In this document: positions 1 through 11,419 of the stretch, in pieces
Layout of the letters: each line of letters begins with the position of its first letter
Position numbering within the stretch: the first letter of the stretch is position 1
NCBI GenBank assembly: GCA_905116865.2
Contig: CAJHNH020002479.1
Location: 41,001 to 105,000 of the forward strand
Length of the DNA stretch: 64,000 bases
Direction: 5' to 3'
Source of the DNA: Candidula unifasciata
Lineage: Eukaryota > Mollusca > Gastropoda > Stylommatophora > Geomitridae
Program-made: the position numbers and the translations under genes
The notes under the pieces: generated by a model
The model's input: only the letters and a program-made list of their open reading frames with translations
What the model was told of the DNA's origin: nothing
Database searches by the model: none

Positions 1-366
1 TTATACGCAATGTGGCTATCTGGTCAGTACAGGATCTATTTGGCAGAAAAACTGCCTTTTCATCTCTTAGCTTTATATCAGTAGCATTTTTAGTCTTTCC
101 AAAATAATCCTAGTTAATATCTTACCAGGAACTGAGAGCAAAATAATTCGTCTATGGTTCTCAGACTCCTGTTAAACTCCTATTTTTAGGCAGTTCAACA
201 GTCTGCATCTATTTCTACGGTCTCCAGACTTTACTAAATAATCTCTTTAGCAACTCTTTTTCTGTGTTTATGTTGACCCTAATAGCTTCTGCTGGGATGC
301 GATCTGGACCTTTTCCGCCTTCCCTTCCTTTAGAAGATTGATTGCCTAATTTCCTAATAAAATTTT
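1..366 (-). pseudogene. Reverse transcriptase fragment of the family A LINE
   Basis: Minus-strand translation in more than one frame shows the RT entry region. A 'GKA..GPDRIPAEAI' block lies near 340-290. A 'LLSVPGKILTRIILERLK' block lies near 130-80, followed by 'NRSCTDQIA' near 20. These are RT fingers motifs of RTE-type LINEs. At least one frameshift separates the first two blocks. The catalytic YADD box would lie left of position 1. Confidence 0.75.
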
Positions 367-379
367 ATCTCACAGTGTA

Positions 380-586
380 CTGACTGACTGATTTTCTACC
401 CCACCAGGACATCACACAAGCGATAAACACCCAATGACACAAAGTGCCACCATGCGGATGAGGATCGCCGTGGAGAGGTCCCAGAAACCGCGTTCAGACA
501 TTTAGCCATATTTATGGCCTGCCTATATTGCGGCCCCCGGCAAAAGCCAGGGTGGAGCTTCAAATAAAAAATTTCATCCTGATAAG
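380..586 (-). mobile_element. Short interspersed element, family 6, with 13-bp target-site duplication
   Basis: A 207-bp insert is flanked by the perfect 13-bp direct repeat ATCTCACAGTGTA at 367-379 and 587-599, so the insertion interrupts the family A LINE. Read on the minus strand, it ends in (CAGT)n next to the duplication, like a SINE tail. Related sequence occurs at 44610-44740 and 61683-61815. I see no clear tRNA-like A/B boxes, so its class (SINE or MITE) is open. The long duplication favours target-primed retrotransposition. Confidence 0.75.
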
Positions 587-739
587 ATCTCACAGTGTAA
601 ATCTAGTTCTATTTATATAGGTTGTGTATCTGGCGGTACCTTTGGGGCTGATCTATTTAGAAGCATTTCAAAATATTCAGTCAATTTCTCCTCTGATCTT
701 TAGTGTTGGTAAGTACCTTTCCTTGACTATTTTTTTTTT

Positions 740-967
740 TTAAATTGACCCAGTTGGCTGACTGTATTTACCAGCTAAGGTCCGTGTGTTACTGTAAAGG
801 TCTCTGAGGTTTCCTTTTGCTGCTGCTATATCTGCTTCTTGTGCTAGGTCATCTAAATATTTCACTGTGTCTGCCCTGATACGCCTTCTTTTTTGGCTTC
901 TGTGCAATTTAGAAGTTCTAGTTTTGCTATTTTTTAAGTTAACCTTGTTTTCTTTTTCTCTCCTCAA
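740..967 (-). pseudogene. Family A LINE linker between endonuclease and RT
   Basis: A 75-residue minus-strand reading frame has a basic start followed by 'YLDDLAQEADIAAAKGNLRDLY', an acidic/helical block, then 'TRTLAGKYSQP'. This pattern (A..AA..GN.RDLY..TR.L.GK) is typical of the segment between endonuclease and RT in RTE-like LINEs. It lies in the right place between the endonuclease remnant at 1244-2020 and the RT at 1-366. It is not a separate gene. Confidence 0.7.
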
Positions 968-1243
968 TCATGTTAATGGTTCTAGTGTTATCCCCGCTTT
1001 ATTTTAAATTCTTTCTTACCAAGAACTTCTACATAAGATTAATTCAATATTCTTTTTTTCCCCTATCCCAACAGACTTCAGTGCTTACATCTTCAGCTAT
1101 CTGCTGCAACACCTGATACGTATTATAGACTGCTAATCAAAATTGTTTCTAAACTCATTTATCATTAAGATGAACTACATTTTACTTGTTTCTATGAGTA
1201 GAAGATGTTATGTATATTTTAAGTTTCAACTTGATTTTACTTA

Positions 1244-2020
1244 TCAACAGAAAACGGTCAGTAAATCGACACCTCTGAAAGCCCTAACATCATAAAGGGA
1301 TAATCTAAACTGTTTGTTATTACATAGCTGATCAATTTGATTGGCTGTCTTATGGTCTGGTGATTCCAATGTTGCCTTGTGTATTTTTTTATGGGTGAAA
1401 AAGATTCCACCAATAACATAAGGGTTCTCTGCACAGAAATTGGTGAATAATTCTCCATTTTCATTCATTACTCCTAGACCATGTTTTCCCATAATCTCTT
1501 CTTAACATGTATTATCTGATCAAATCATAGCATTTAGGTAGCCCATCAACATTTTTATATTATTCTTTCTTTCATTATTTATAATATTTTGAAGTTGCAT
1601 GGGCAATTCCCCTTTAAGCGACGTATCTTATAGATTTGTTTGTGCATAATTCTGTATTAGCGACATGTTCATCTTCTGTTTCGCTTGTCTCAGTGACGCT
1701 CTTTTCTTATCCTAGACTCACAGCTTTCCATTCTTTTAGTGCCCTCTTTGCTACTTTCGATAGCATCAGGGTCACTGATTTACTGTGGGAAGAATTTTCC
1801 TCTATATGGCATAAGAAAAAAAATAGTTTCCCTTGAATTTAGAATACGCTTTCCGCCCGATCCATCTCAAATTCTCGTTATGCCACCCGATTCTTCTATC
1901 ATCACATAATCCCAAAATACTTATCCTAAAGCGTTTTATTTCCCTTACTACCTCCATTGTTCTTCCTTAATCGTACATATTCTTAACATTCCAGGTGCCA
2001 ATTCTGAAACTGTTTCTAGG
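1244..2020 (-). pseudogene. AP-type endonuclease domain of the family A LINE
   Basis: On the minus strand the domain starts near 2010 with an 'IGTWNV' core. It continues through shifted frames and reaches an 82-residue open block at 1492-1244. That block contains 'GKHGLGVMNENGELFTNFC', 'VIGGIFFTHKKIHKATLESP' and 'DHKTANQID', the C-terminal half of an exonuclease-endonuclease-phosphatase fold used to nick target DNA. Stops and frameshifts between 1500 and 2000 mean it is not functional. A similar + strand fragment sits at 18765-18985. Confidence 0.75.
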
Positions 2021-2299
2021 TAAAGGGGTGTGCAGCAACGATCCATACTCCTTTGGGCTTTCTCCGCCCCGTGTTATCTATACTTCCTCTACTAGATCTT
2101 GGTTGGCTGGGTTTTTCTTGCTTCTCTCTTTGACTTATCTATGGATGGTTGGTTTTTGTAGCTATTCTTTTTACGGGATGAGATAGCTACACTCAGACCC
2201 GACCCTACCCTTAAACGCCTCTTACGACATGCCTGGTAGAGTGCACTGTCACTATTCTGTGCTTCACCTGAGGGCCCCGATGACAACTGCTTACATTCT

Positions 2300-2904
2300 T
2301 TAAAGTTGTTAATTATTTTTTTTTTTCAAATTAATATATATACAACCAATTATGCACTAAGCTTTTGTTTTACATTTAAGAGCTAAATTCGTCATTTTCT
2401 TGTCTGTGAAATTTTCGCTTCAATAGTAAAGCATATACACTGGCATTTTCTCGTCGATGATAATAATTTCTGTAAAAATCCCGATAGAAAATACAGTTTT
2501 GTTTTTTATCTTGAAATTTAATCGGATAACATTAGTAAATGATGGCACATACCTTTATCTTTAAACAAACATATATTTACGATAGAATACACCTTTGCAA
2601 CAACCAAAAAAAAATTACTTTAGTTCTCAACTATATTAGTGTTAAGTGTGACACCTGAGTTATATTCAAGTCAGGTGAAATAAGAGTTAATAACAATGCT
2701 TTCATTTCACAATAAAGTCAATTTATCGTCACCAGGAGGTGTTTTAACACTTAACCTGTAGGTAGAGCTACCTGACCATTTTACCCTACAACTGCCTGTC
2801 TTGTACCTCTATTTAATTTCTTGTCTATCTACATAAAGGCATATGTATTTTCTTCTTAAATTATTGGAATTATTTACTACTTGACCCTTTGTCCAGTTGC
2901 CTGC
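2300..2904. other. No gene recognised
   Basis: AT-rich sequence without a recognisable ORF. An imperfect inverted pair around 2640-2656 and 2741-2757 (core GTTAAGTGT...ACACCT) could form a weak hairpin, but no target duplication is evident. Confidence 0.5.
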
Positions 2905-3185
2905 CTTTAAGTATCTTTTCTGTGTGCATTGTGTGTGTGTGCTTTTGAGTGCCTGGTGTGTTCATGCGTGTGTGTGTGTGTGTGTATGTGTGTGTGCTTG
3001 TGAGTGTGTGGTTTGTGCATGAGCGTGTGTGTATGTGTGTGTATGTGTGTGTGTGCTTGTGAGTGTGCGGTGTGTGCAAGAGCGTGTGCGTATGTGTGCG
3101 TCTGTGCTTGTGAGTGTGTGGTGTGTGCATGAGTCTGCGTGTATGTGTGTGTGTGTGTGCGTATGTATTTGTGTGCGTCTAAGCG
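2905..3185. repeat. TG-rich minisatellite
   Basis: Compound (TG)n DNA with a higher-order unit of about 60 bp: blocks of 'gtgtgcttgtgagtgtg' and 'gtgtgtgcatgagcgtg' recur three to four times with variation. The minus-strand ORF through it is an artefact of the repeat (His/Thr-rich). Confidence 0.85.
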
Positions 3186-3239
3186 TGACTTAGGTTGTGA
3201 TTAAGCAATGCTTTATTAAGTATTCTGCACACTACTTTG

Positions 3240-3730
3240 TTTTAAAATATTTTTTTTAATGTATGCAATCTATACTTTGCCTATTGGATTGGTCTTTGTC
3301 GTTTTCAGTTAAATCCATCTTCTATTACTGGTCTACCTATAAATTCTAGTATTATTTCAAATATCTTTACAGTATGTCTCCAGATGGAGATGCCCCTATA
3401 TGTTTCACAGTTTCGTATGTCTCTTCTTTTCTATCACACGGGGACAATGATTGCTCTCCGCCAGTCACTTGCAACCTTTCGTGCTTCCCAAGCTATTTTG
3501 AAGATTCTGGTCAATCAACTGTTGATGTTGTCTTACATGCAAGGAGCATTTGTGATGTAATACTATCTATTGCCACTGTCGTTTTCGTTTTACTTTGTTT
3601 AAGGGCATCATCAACTTCAGATTCCAGTATCTTTGGTTCATGTTCTTTTGAAGATTTGCTTTGGCATGGTACTTTATACGGTGTTCCGAAAGTCAACTGC
3701 TTACTGAAATATTCTTTCAATCTGTTTTTA
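3240..3730 (-). mobile_element. LINE reverse transcriptase fragment, degenerate
   Basis: Minus-strand translation gives an RT entry block at 3720-3511 ('EVDDALKQSKTKTTVAIDSI', then 'TSQMLLA'). It is followed, through stops, by residues resembling the 'KIFEIILEF..RPVIE' RT block near 3400-3330. This matches the start of a LINE RT domain. No catalytic DD box remains. It may belong to the RTE-like group, but family assignment is uncertain. Confidence 0.6.
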
Positions 3731-3739
3731 ATATCTTAA

Positions 3740-4095
3740 CCGCTGGCGAGTGGTCTCTTCTGACATCACGGCCAGCCACTTATAGAAAGCGCAGACTGCG
3801 GCATTTACATGTTTTCTTTCCACGGTATTTTTGTATTTAAATTGAGTGTGTGTTAACTTGAACAAAGTTACAGTAATCCAATGTTCAGTTTATCAGTCCG
3901 GCCTATGCTTCTGTCTCTGTGTTTATCGGTTTTCGCAGCCATAAAAAAAAAAAAAAAATAATTGTAATTGAGATGCTTGCACTTTAAATTTATGTGGACA
4001 GTTGAGACAGTCTTATGTCAGTAAAGATAACATTTGTGCTGCTCTGACGTACAATAATAAACTACCATTTACTGTTTGACACTGGTAGCTAGGAA
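3740..4095. other. No gene recognised
   Basis: AT-rich sequence with an A-run near 3943-3958. I see no coding or repeat signature. Confidence 0.5.
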
Positions 4096-4099
4096 CCAT

Positions 4100-4525
4100 T
4101 GCAGGCAACGATTAGGAGTCACACCTGGCCGTAGATACGTTAAAGGCTAGAGGCATACTATGAATCCAACATGTTGAATGCTAAATACAAAGCGCACAAT
4201 TGATTAGCGATTAGGGAAGAGCACCAACATTCCGGAGAGATTGATAGATGTTCTAATCTCCTCCTGAAAACCTCCACAAGTGTGGAATGATCGAAGAGGC
4301 TTGTTTTGTTTTGATTAGTCGAACGTGTCCTCTTAGTTAAATACTGCTTTCGTGCAGCTTCGGACAGCACCTCCATGCATGTCAACCTAGTCATGCATGG
4401 CCTTTGCCGTGTTCAGCTCGTGGCATTGGCATAATCGCTCCTGTCCAGTACCAGGCCATCTCTAGCAACCACAATGTCTGCTAGATAATCTGCACGCTCG
4501 TTGAATGACATAGCACAAAGATAAA
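4100..4525 (-). mobile_element. RNase H C-terminal fragment of a Jockey-like LINE
   Basis: On the minus strand, 4525-4430 reads 'FNERADYLADIVVAGDGLVL', a close match to the last catalytic block of LINE RNase H (consensus GNERAD.LA). A 78-residue open stretch follows (4394-4158) with 'STLVEVFRRRLEHL..', similar to the tail after RNase H in families D and E of this window. The G of GNERAD has changed to F. Nothing upstream of this block is preserved here. Confidence 0.55.
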
Positions 4526-4984
4526 GGTTATTTTAAAGTACTTGACGTGTCAATCCGATCTTGTTCTGCTGAAACCAGACGTGATTTTTTTAAGGCATCC
4601 TTTTTGTGAGACTGCAAGTTGTAACAGCAAGACACCTCTCATCTCCTTGATGGATCTTTCCGCTCACCCCCTCCCCCTCCCCCCCCCTCCCCACACCTCT
4701 GAGCTCACAGTGAATACCGATGCACTTTACCAGCTCTATAATATTGATCCGTCCTTGAATAGTGCAGTAGCACCCATGAATTAATAGAAGCACTTGATAG
4801 ACGAACACCGGTAAATTGCCTTATATCCAAAATAAAGCATGGTTTGATTTGGTCTGAACAAGGGTTAAACATCATGGCACAAGTGTAGTAAACCCATAAG
4901 TGTTCCGTTCTACTTCTAACTCAAGCCGGAGTCCAAAGTGCACGAACTTCGTAGCACCGGTGTGGATCCTGAACTTTTTGTGGG

Positions 4985-5260
4985 TATATTTTTTAATCTT
5001 CGAATTTAGCATGTGCATCGCCGTTAGGCTACTCTTTTCGATTTTCAACTGCCAACAGATAATAATTTATTATTTTTCCGTGAATATCAAACAACACAGG
5101 TGTCCAGTCTTACTACCCAGAGACTAGAGGAAATTACTAGAGGCCCACGTGGAAAAATCTCACTAGTCACCGGGGCCTGAACCCGGGACCTCGAGACGAC
5201 TCAGCCCCCATCTCCCAGTTAAAAACATGGCTAGCATAATATTGCGTGCACGTGTTCCAG
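4985..5260 (-). mobile_element. tRNA-derived SINE, family 5
   Basis: Read on the minus strand, a tRNA-like head near 5225-5165 has a B-box-like 'GGGTTCAGGCCCCGG'. It is followed by a body shared with 12890-13150. Matching blocks include 'gccgttaggctactctttt' and 'ggaaattactaga'. The shared segment in two independent places identifies an interspersed repeat. The B box suggests a polymerase III origin. The 3' end is not well defined. Confidence 0.6.
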
Positions 5261-5280
5261 TTTGCTATAAATATGTGTGG

Positions 5281-5334
5281 GTGTATAAGTGTGTGTGTAT
5301 GTGTGTGTGTGTGTGTGTGTGTATGTGTGTTAGT
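5281..5334. repeat. (GT)n microsatellite
   Basis: A GT repeat with interspersed TATG. It adjoins the 5' side of the family 5 SINE. Confidence 0.9.
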
Positions 5335-5584
5335 GAGTAAATTTTCACCAAGTAAACTGACTAGCAGTTTTAAAAAAATACAGATAAAACGCATAAAATG
5401 CATATAACATGTTACATGTTTGCATGGACTTTGTATGAACCATTTTGAGAAGAGTTTGCAAAAACATAAAGCGATATTTACATGCGCAGCCCGCTGTGAA
5501 CAAACATAATAGACATGATTAAATTTTTTTTAGGGCACTGGTCGTCATCTCATTATCCTATAAACTGAGTATAATTGGGTCACC

Positions 5585-6185
5585 AGTTTCTATTGATGTC
5601 TAATCAGCTCTCTCCACCTTTGGCGTTCAGTTGCGATGAACTTCATGGTTGCATGCCTGAGGACTGTCCAGTCATGTATGTTCTTTAACCAGGTTTCTTT
5701 AAAGTCGGAGCCTTCGCCTCTTTCTACTGAGCCCAGCAGTGTTGCTTTTGTGAGGTCGTTAGATCTTATTGCATGTCCAAACCACTTCATGTTTTCCCTT
5801 TTCACTGTAGTTAAAAGAGGGTCATAGTTGCCAATGTGCTGTATAATTATATTGCAAACCTCTTCGTCTGTATTGTGGTCTGTGTATGATATGCCAATTC
5901 TTTTTTGGAAACATTGCATTTTCAATATCAGTATCTCTATTTCGAGTTTACTTTTTAAGGTCCACGTTTCACAACCATATGTAAATATTCTAATAGCTAG
6001 TCCACTGAGCAATCGAATCTTTTTTTTGCTTAAAGTGTTTTTAGATCTCCATAATGTTTGTTGCTTGGCAAGGACAGATGTTGTCTGGGCAATCCTATAC
6101 ATGATTTCTGGTCTTAAACCTAGGTCACTTAAAATTGATCCTCAATGTTTGAAATGATTGACTTGTTCTAATTTGTGACCTTTCC
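5585..6185 (-). pseudogene. C-terminal part of an RTE-like LINE ORF
   Basis: A 170-residue open frame (6102-5590, minus) covers the LINE C-terminus. It has 'RLLSGLAIRIFTYGCETWTL', 'NMKWFGHAIRSNDLTKA', a 'G..ERGEGSDFKETWLKNI' block and terminal 'ATERQRWRELI'. These are the post-RT thumb and C-terminal motifs of many animal RTE-like LINEs. Homology extends upstream to about 6185 ('LEQVNHFKH' then a stop). RT motifs are absent, so this is a 5'-truncated copy, as target-primed insertion usually leaves. Confidence 0.8.
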
Positions 6186-6189
6186 CTGA

Positions 6190-7600
6190 CACTTGGCAAA
6201 CCATAATTAAACAGTGATAGTATCCTCTAGCATAGGGTGACGAAAGTAGATAGCTGGTGAAACAGAGGCATAGATGCAACAGCTGATCAATGAAAATTTA
6301 ACGCCCAAATATGATTATTATATACAGACATGGATATAAAGCAGTAGTTAAAACGAATGGGTGTCGTTTTATCGCAAAGATGAATGTAACGAGACTACAC
6401 CCAGTATGAGAAAGGGAGTTGAGGCACTGTTTACCTATGGAGGAAAGTCCAAGATTTAAAAGGGCCTCATTACCATAGAGGTGACAAGGTGTGGGCAAGT
6501 TCATGACCAGAGAGGAGTGGGCTGTCATGCGACACTTAAAGCAGTACATTAATGTGTTTTTAGATAGTGTTACTGTCTCGGATGCAAGTTGTTACTTGTG
6601 CCCGGCTTATCGTTGGTCTCCTGTTGCCTGTGGTCTCTTTTTTTCCTCTCTCCTGTGGGAATCCAGTAGCATTTATTCCTTGTCTAGCGAGTTCTTGAAT
6701 GTAACTCCTAGATACTTCGAAGAGTTAGTTTTCCCACGCATCGCAGGCGCAACAAATACAAAATCAGTGATTATATCAGAGGTGCTAATAACACTAGAAT
6801 CCTATATTACAATATTATCCCAGAAAGAAGCAAATGGCAAACTGAGTCAACTAATTGTAATAAGAAACTCGTTGAAACGTGAGCGAATATGTATTTCATT
6901 GCATTGTATGAAGTACTACAGATAATAGAAAGCGCTAAGTAATAACACTCACGGACTCTGCCGACTGTGAAATACGTACAAACATAACATCTTCATTAAC
7001 ATAAAGCATGCTTATCGTCACCGTCGGTGTGTGCGATTGTTTGTGAATTTTACTATTTTCCTCATTATATGCAACAACAACAACAAAAAAGTATCGCACA
7101 TAAACATGTGATAGATAATTCAACATCAGAAGCAAAGAGATATGGAATTTACTAGTAGCTATGACAATATTTTAACTGAGAACAGATGACAAACACTGAT
7201 ATATTGACCACTGTATGCATAAATATTTGAACAGAAAATATAATTACCTGTTGCTGTGCAGTTGTGTAATGAACGTTGATAATAGGCTTCAATTTAAAAT
7301 ATTAGAATAGAAAAGGGACATGTATCATTTTTTTCCCTTTTTTGACTATATACAATAATATCTTCATATTTATTTATCACATAACATCCAGGATTGCAAA
7401 TTTACTATAAGCTATACTATTTTCTGACATTATAACATTACTATTGTTACTTATTTACTCGTTTAAAAACTAAATTTGATACTTTGATTTCATTTATTAA
7501 TTGTATGAAATTACCTGATTTTGGTTTATTCGAATGGAAGAGCGTTTTCCTGAAACGTATTCAGTTAACGGATTTTTTTCAGCACACATACTGACATTTA
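6190..7600. other. No gene recognised
   Basis: A 144-residue + frame (6491-6925) and an overlapping minus frame have no motif I recognise. The 'CPAYRWSPVACGLFF' stretch is not diagnostic. The sequence is AT-rich from 6930 on. I treat it as unannotated intergenic or decayed repeat DNA. Confidence 0.4.
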
Positions 7601-7601
7601 A

Positions 7602-7797
7602 TTTTTTTCCAACATGACCTTGGCTCCCAGGTCGACCCAGTCGTGTATGGGTACTGGGTGCAGTCCAGGGAGATAGAGGCGGCCGGTGTGATGCTGACCA
7701 CATCACACCAACTTGTGTCGATTGTTTATAAAATATAAGACTAGCCCTATATGCCCTATACGCCTACATGCGTGGAAAAGGGTCCTTTACTTTTTTA
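7602..7797 (+). mobile_element. SINE family 4, 3' part
   Basis: Matches, in the + direction, the body and tail of the minus-strand element at 60836-61095. Shared blocks are 'cttggctcccaggtcgaccc', 'gctgaccacatcac', 'ctagccctata', 'gccctatacgc' and 'gcgtggaaaagggtccttta'. The tRNA-like head is missing, so it is 5'-truncated. The tail ends in a TTTAC-like repeat. Confidence 0.75.
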
Positions 7798-7984
7798 CTT
7801 TACTGACTTTTAAGTATCCAGGCACATGAATTACATCTGACGACACAGATACAAAAGAGAATAGGACGGACCAAAACAGCGTTATAATAAATTAGGAATA
7901 CCTTTTTGCAAGAAATCCATGTCAGTGGAGGTTCGAAAATAAATTTTCGCATACTGTTTAGAGCCAGTTTGAACATATGGCTGT

Positions 7985-8400
7985 AAATCATAGACAGTTA
8001 ATAGTCAAGACGAATGATGTTTGCAGGTATGGTTTTACAGAAGAATTCTTTAAATATCCTGGACAGCTAAAAGGGCAACCCAGATGATGAGAAAGAGGCG
8101 AGACATCGAGGAGAACTTATCACAGGCATCAGAAATACACAGTCATAATTTTTCTTTATTTTATGACAAGACGGAAACTAGCACTTGTGATCACAGGCAA
8201 GATCTGCGGAAAGAGAGACAGAGGAAGGCAATGCGAGAAGATTCTTGACAGCCTGTTGACACGGCAGAGAGGGGATCAATACACGAACTGTTACACGTAG
8301 TTGCACACTGCAAAAGATGGAGAGGCGTAATCGCCCACGCCATGCGACAAAGAACTTGAAAATGAGGATAGACTTTTTCATAATAAGGTATGATTTAATT
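7985..8400 (+). mobile_element. LINE C-terminal fragment (degenerate)
   Basis: + strand translation through stops gives 'LALVITGKICGKRDRGRQCE', then 'KILDSLL' and a '..AKDGEA' block. This is the 'TGKIEGKR.RGRQ..K.LD.L' signature found after the RT thumb of several animal LINEs. Upstream 'TNDVCRYGF' resembles the preceding block. Stops interrupt all frames. Confidence 0.6.
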
Positions 8401-8404
8401 GAAT

Positions 8405-10527
8405 TTACGCTAGCCTGAAGAGGTATTCTTCATAAAACATTATTTCCTTTCTTTATAGGAGTTATCCAATTTTTTAAAATCTTTTTCTGTTACCAAATAT
8501 TGGATTATGTTATAGGGGTGGATTTAAATCTGAAATCATATATTATAAATCCTATTATATTACCTCCACCCCCCCCCCCCCCCCCCGCCCTTATAACAAT
8601 ACATTTCTTTGTTCTATTTAAGTTGTTCTTTCAGTAGAAACTGAATTTACTTCATATTTTTTATAAATAGGTGCAAATAGGTTGTCGATATTCTACTATT
8701 TGTGTTAACTGTTAACATTATTAATTTACATTTCAGTGATTGTAGCAAATTAACAAAAACGAAAACATTAAAAAGTGACATTTTTGTCACAAACTGAAAA
8801 AAAATGCCGTACAGTAACCTCTTAAACTATAAAGACAACATACTATTAATAACAGTTCATTGGTTTAATTTTAATCATGAGTAATTTGGTTTGTTGGGCT
8901 ACAACTAAGAGTCGTATTAACATTCAATAAAGCATTAATTAGCTGAAAGAATGCAATACAGGCTACCGTTAGAAAGTATTACTTATGGACATTGCTCACC
9001 ACGTTACAATACAAGCTAGTGATACTTACCTACATATCTGGCTGCGAACAAATACATAGCTGCTCTGTTAGAACTGACATACATTTATATTTAGGACTTC
9101 CATAAAAATAATATTGTTTTTAAAAACATTATTTACATTTGACTATATACTTCGACACTTAAGAAGACTTTTCTTCTTTATCCCTTCTTGTGTGTCTTCG
9201 GGATACACGTGAGATGCAAGCTTCCAGTTCAAGCTCTTTTGGCTGCTTTGACCATAAATATGTTGTGCTGTTGTAGAGTTTATCTGATGTTTTCTTTCCA
9301 TGGTAACCTTGGTCTACATCTTGCTCTAGCACCTCTTCTCCTTCTATGCTTTTTTGAGGTTTGGCAATTGATGTTTACTGTTTAGGGGTAGGGTCAGCAT
9401 ATCAGGCGAAGTGTCTATATGTGAATGATTAATGCTTCACCCATATATAGGTAAAAACTACAGTTTCCAAGTCGACCTTCTGGCGACTTATCGGGTTTAC
9501 TACCGGGGAGTGTTTAACTAAAACAGTTCACATAGTCACACAGTACACCAACACCGATAACAGTCAACAGCTAATCACCTTCCCAATACGGAAAGAGCAA
9601 TCTTTATAATCATGCATCAGTGTATTTATTGGTACCAAACACAGAGTTACAATGAAGAGAAATTGGTGATTACAGAACTGTTGTCCATTTAATGCTTTCC
9701 AATACCGATGGGTATACTTCCACGGTGGTATCACCTCAAAGGGCAACACCTAGCTTCGACATGACGTGTCCACAACATTAACATCCTCTGGCTGCAAAAC
9801 CACCTGTTTACACCTAAAAACTGGTACAAACAGCAAGTAATTGGCACTATTGGAAAAGTTCCAAGTATACAGACCCAAAGACACTTACTATTACGGGATG
9901 ATGATGATGATGCTGATGCGAATATACCACAGTACAATGAAGCGGATCATCCGACTTTCAAACCCATAGATCTGAATCGCTTTTGCATATCTGCAGATTA
10001 CATAACATCGCCAAATAATCATACTTACATCTATCAGTAGCTGCAAATAAAAAAGGAAAACGCATCACTGCTCTATTAGAATGTTGTCATCAATTTCCTG
10101 TTACAAATGAAAACAAATACAAAAACTTGATGAATAATTATATTTCTGTTCTAGACTAGCTCACAATCCATTCATTGCCTGGGCCAGAATGCACGGGAAC
10201 ACCTCAGCACATACTACAGTGCTTGCCCCCCCCCCCCCAACCCCCGCCCTCTCCCTTAAAGCAGAACCTATGAGATAACTCATCGTCATAGGCATACTAG
10301 ACAAATTGTTAGTAACCGCTAGGGACATTCTGTTGACGAGCCGGTTGATGGCAGGAACATAACTTAAAGACAAAGCAAAATGACATTTATTGCAATGAAG
10401 ATGCTGAAAAATAGGTTTCCTTGATTATCTTGTTCAAGACGCTCCTTATGGTGTAATGAAATATAGGCAGAAAGGGGTTAAATGAACAAAGCATCCATTT
10501 CAGACCACCACACGGCGTACTAATCCA
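8405..10527. other. No gene recognised
   Basis: AT-rich DNA with an 18-C run at 8569-8586, a short GAT repeat at 9899-9920 and a C-run near 10226-10240. Short ORFs here have no recognisable domain. No target duplications or terminal repeats were found by eye. Confidence 0.4.
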
Positions 10528-10531
10528 TCAC

Positions 10532-11063
10532 TGTGAGAAATGACAAAAATGGGTGATTAGAAAGCCATGGCCTAGCCAGCTATGCAGAACATCTACACGA
10601 TAACCGCCATGACATCTGACAGTGAGGGATGAAACATTCGACGAGTGCCCGTGAGCAAGCACATGCACTGTGACCAGCTGCAGAGATACGTTCATCCAAA
10701 CGTGACCACCAAAGACAGGTGACAGGGGAGTGATGAAGAAGGTACGCCAGAAAGAGCGGGAAAGCGGGAGAATAAAGTCAGAGCCAGGGACTTGAGAAGT
10801 TGGTTAGCCCCGGAACCGCTTGAGAGGACAGTTAGGGCTGGACCGCTAGAGAAACCGGTTAGAAGAAAACTAGTGTTGTACTTCGTTTAGAAGGATTGTT
10901 AAACTTGGAGTTTAGCTAGAACAGTGATTGAGTAACTCGTAGAGAGACATAAGAATACACAGTTACCAGATAACGAAATGTTCATATACTATTGCTTATT
11001 GAATTTATGAAGTCTCTGTGACGAGAATATTGTGAATAAACCAGCTCTTGTGTAATTGTTACA
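10532..11063 (+). mobile_element. Solo LTR of an LTR retrotransposon
   Basis: A 532-bp segment begins TGTGAG and ends TTACA. It is flanked by the direct repeat TCAC at 10528-10531 and 11064-11067 (ATCAC if the terminal A is shared). AATAAA-type signals occur near 10771 and 11034, the latter 30 bp before the end, as expected for an LTR polyadenylation signal. No internal domain or second LTR is visible, so recombination between two LTRs is the likely origin. The orientation follows the position of the AATAAA. The clade is unknown. Confidence 0.6.
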
Positions 11064-11067
11064 TCAC

Positions 11068-11419
11068 TGGCCTTGTTCTTAAATACGATTGAAGAGAGCT
11101 ACGAACTATATTCATTCACCCTTGGCCGAAATAGGTACATCTATTTCTTGGGGGATGTATAGGCACGTCTGTGCCACAATGGCTCGCTGTCTATTTACCT
11201 CAAATATGGCCATTTAATCAGTCTACACTGTCATGAGAGGTCGCATTAACTGTAACCGTGTATCACTGGATATGTCTGATATAAAATTTAGTAGTTGTGT
11301 GTATTAGCATGCGTCCTCTGTGTAATATTTTTCTCACTCATTTTGAAATATGCCTTTAGCGATCATGAATTTTGTAATTTAATCAATTCTCGTTTAGATG
11401 AATGTCTCTACAGTGTTTA
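11068..11419. other. No gene recognised
   Basis: No ORF or repeat signature beyond the right target duplication of the solo LTR. Confidence 0.4.

Larger units (their letters stand above)
1..2290 (-). mobile_element. RTE-like LINE (family A), 5' UTR to mid reverse transcriptase, running off the left edge
   Basis: Read on the minus strand, this is a non-LTR retrotransposon from its 5' end (about 2290) into the reverse transcriptase at position 1. The order is a 5' leader, an endonuclease beginning with a 'GTWNV'-type start near 2010, a linker, and RT blocks. The leader (about 2290-2030) contains a 'catgtcgtaagaggcg' motif that recurs near 42540 and 59880. Frames are broken by several stops and shifts, and a short element is inserted at 380-586. 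The family is inferred from characteristic endonuclease and RT motifs. The 3' half lies outside the window. Confidence 0.8.

Noticed and set aside
6491..6925. 144-residue ORF as a protein-coding gene
   Set aside because: No recognisable domain, signal or splice context; it is crossed by another ORF on the opposite strand.
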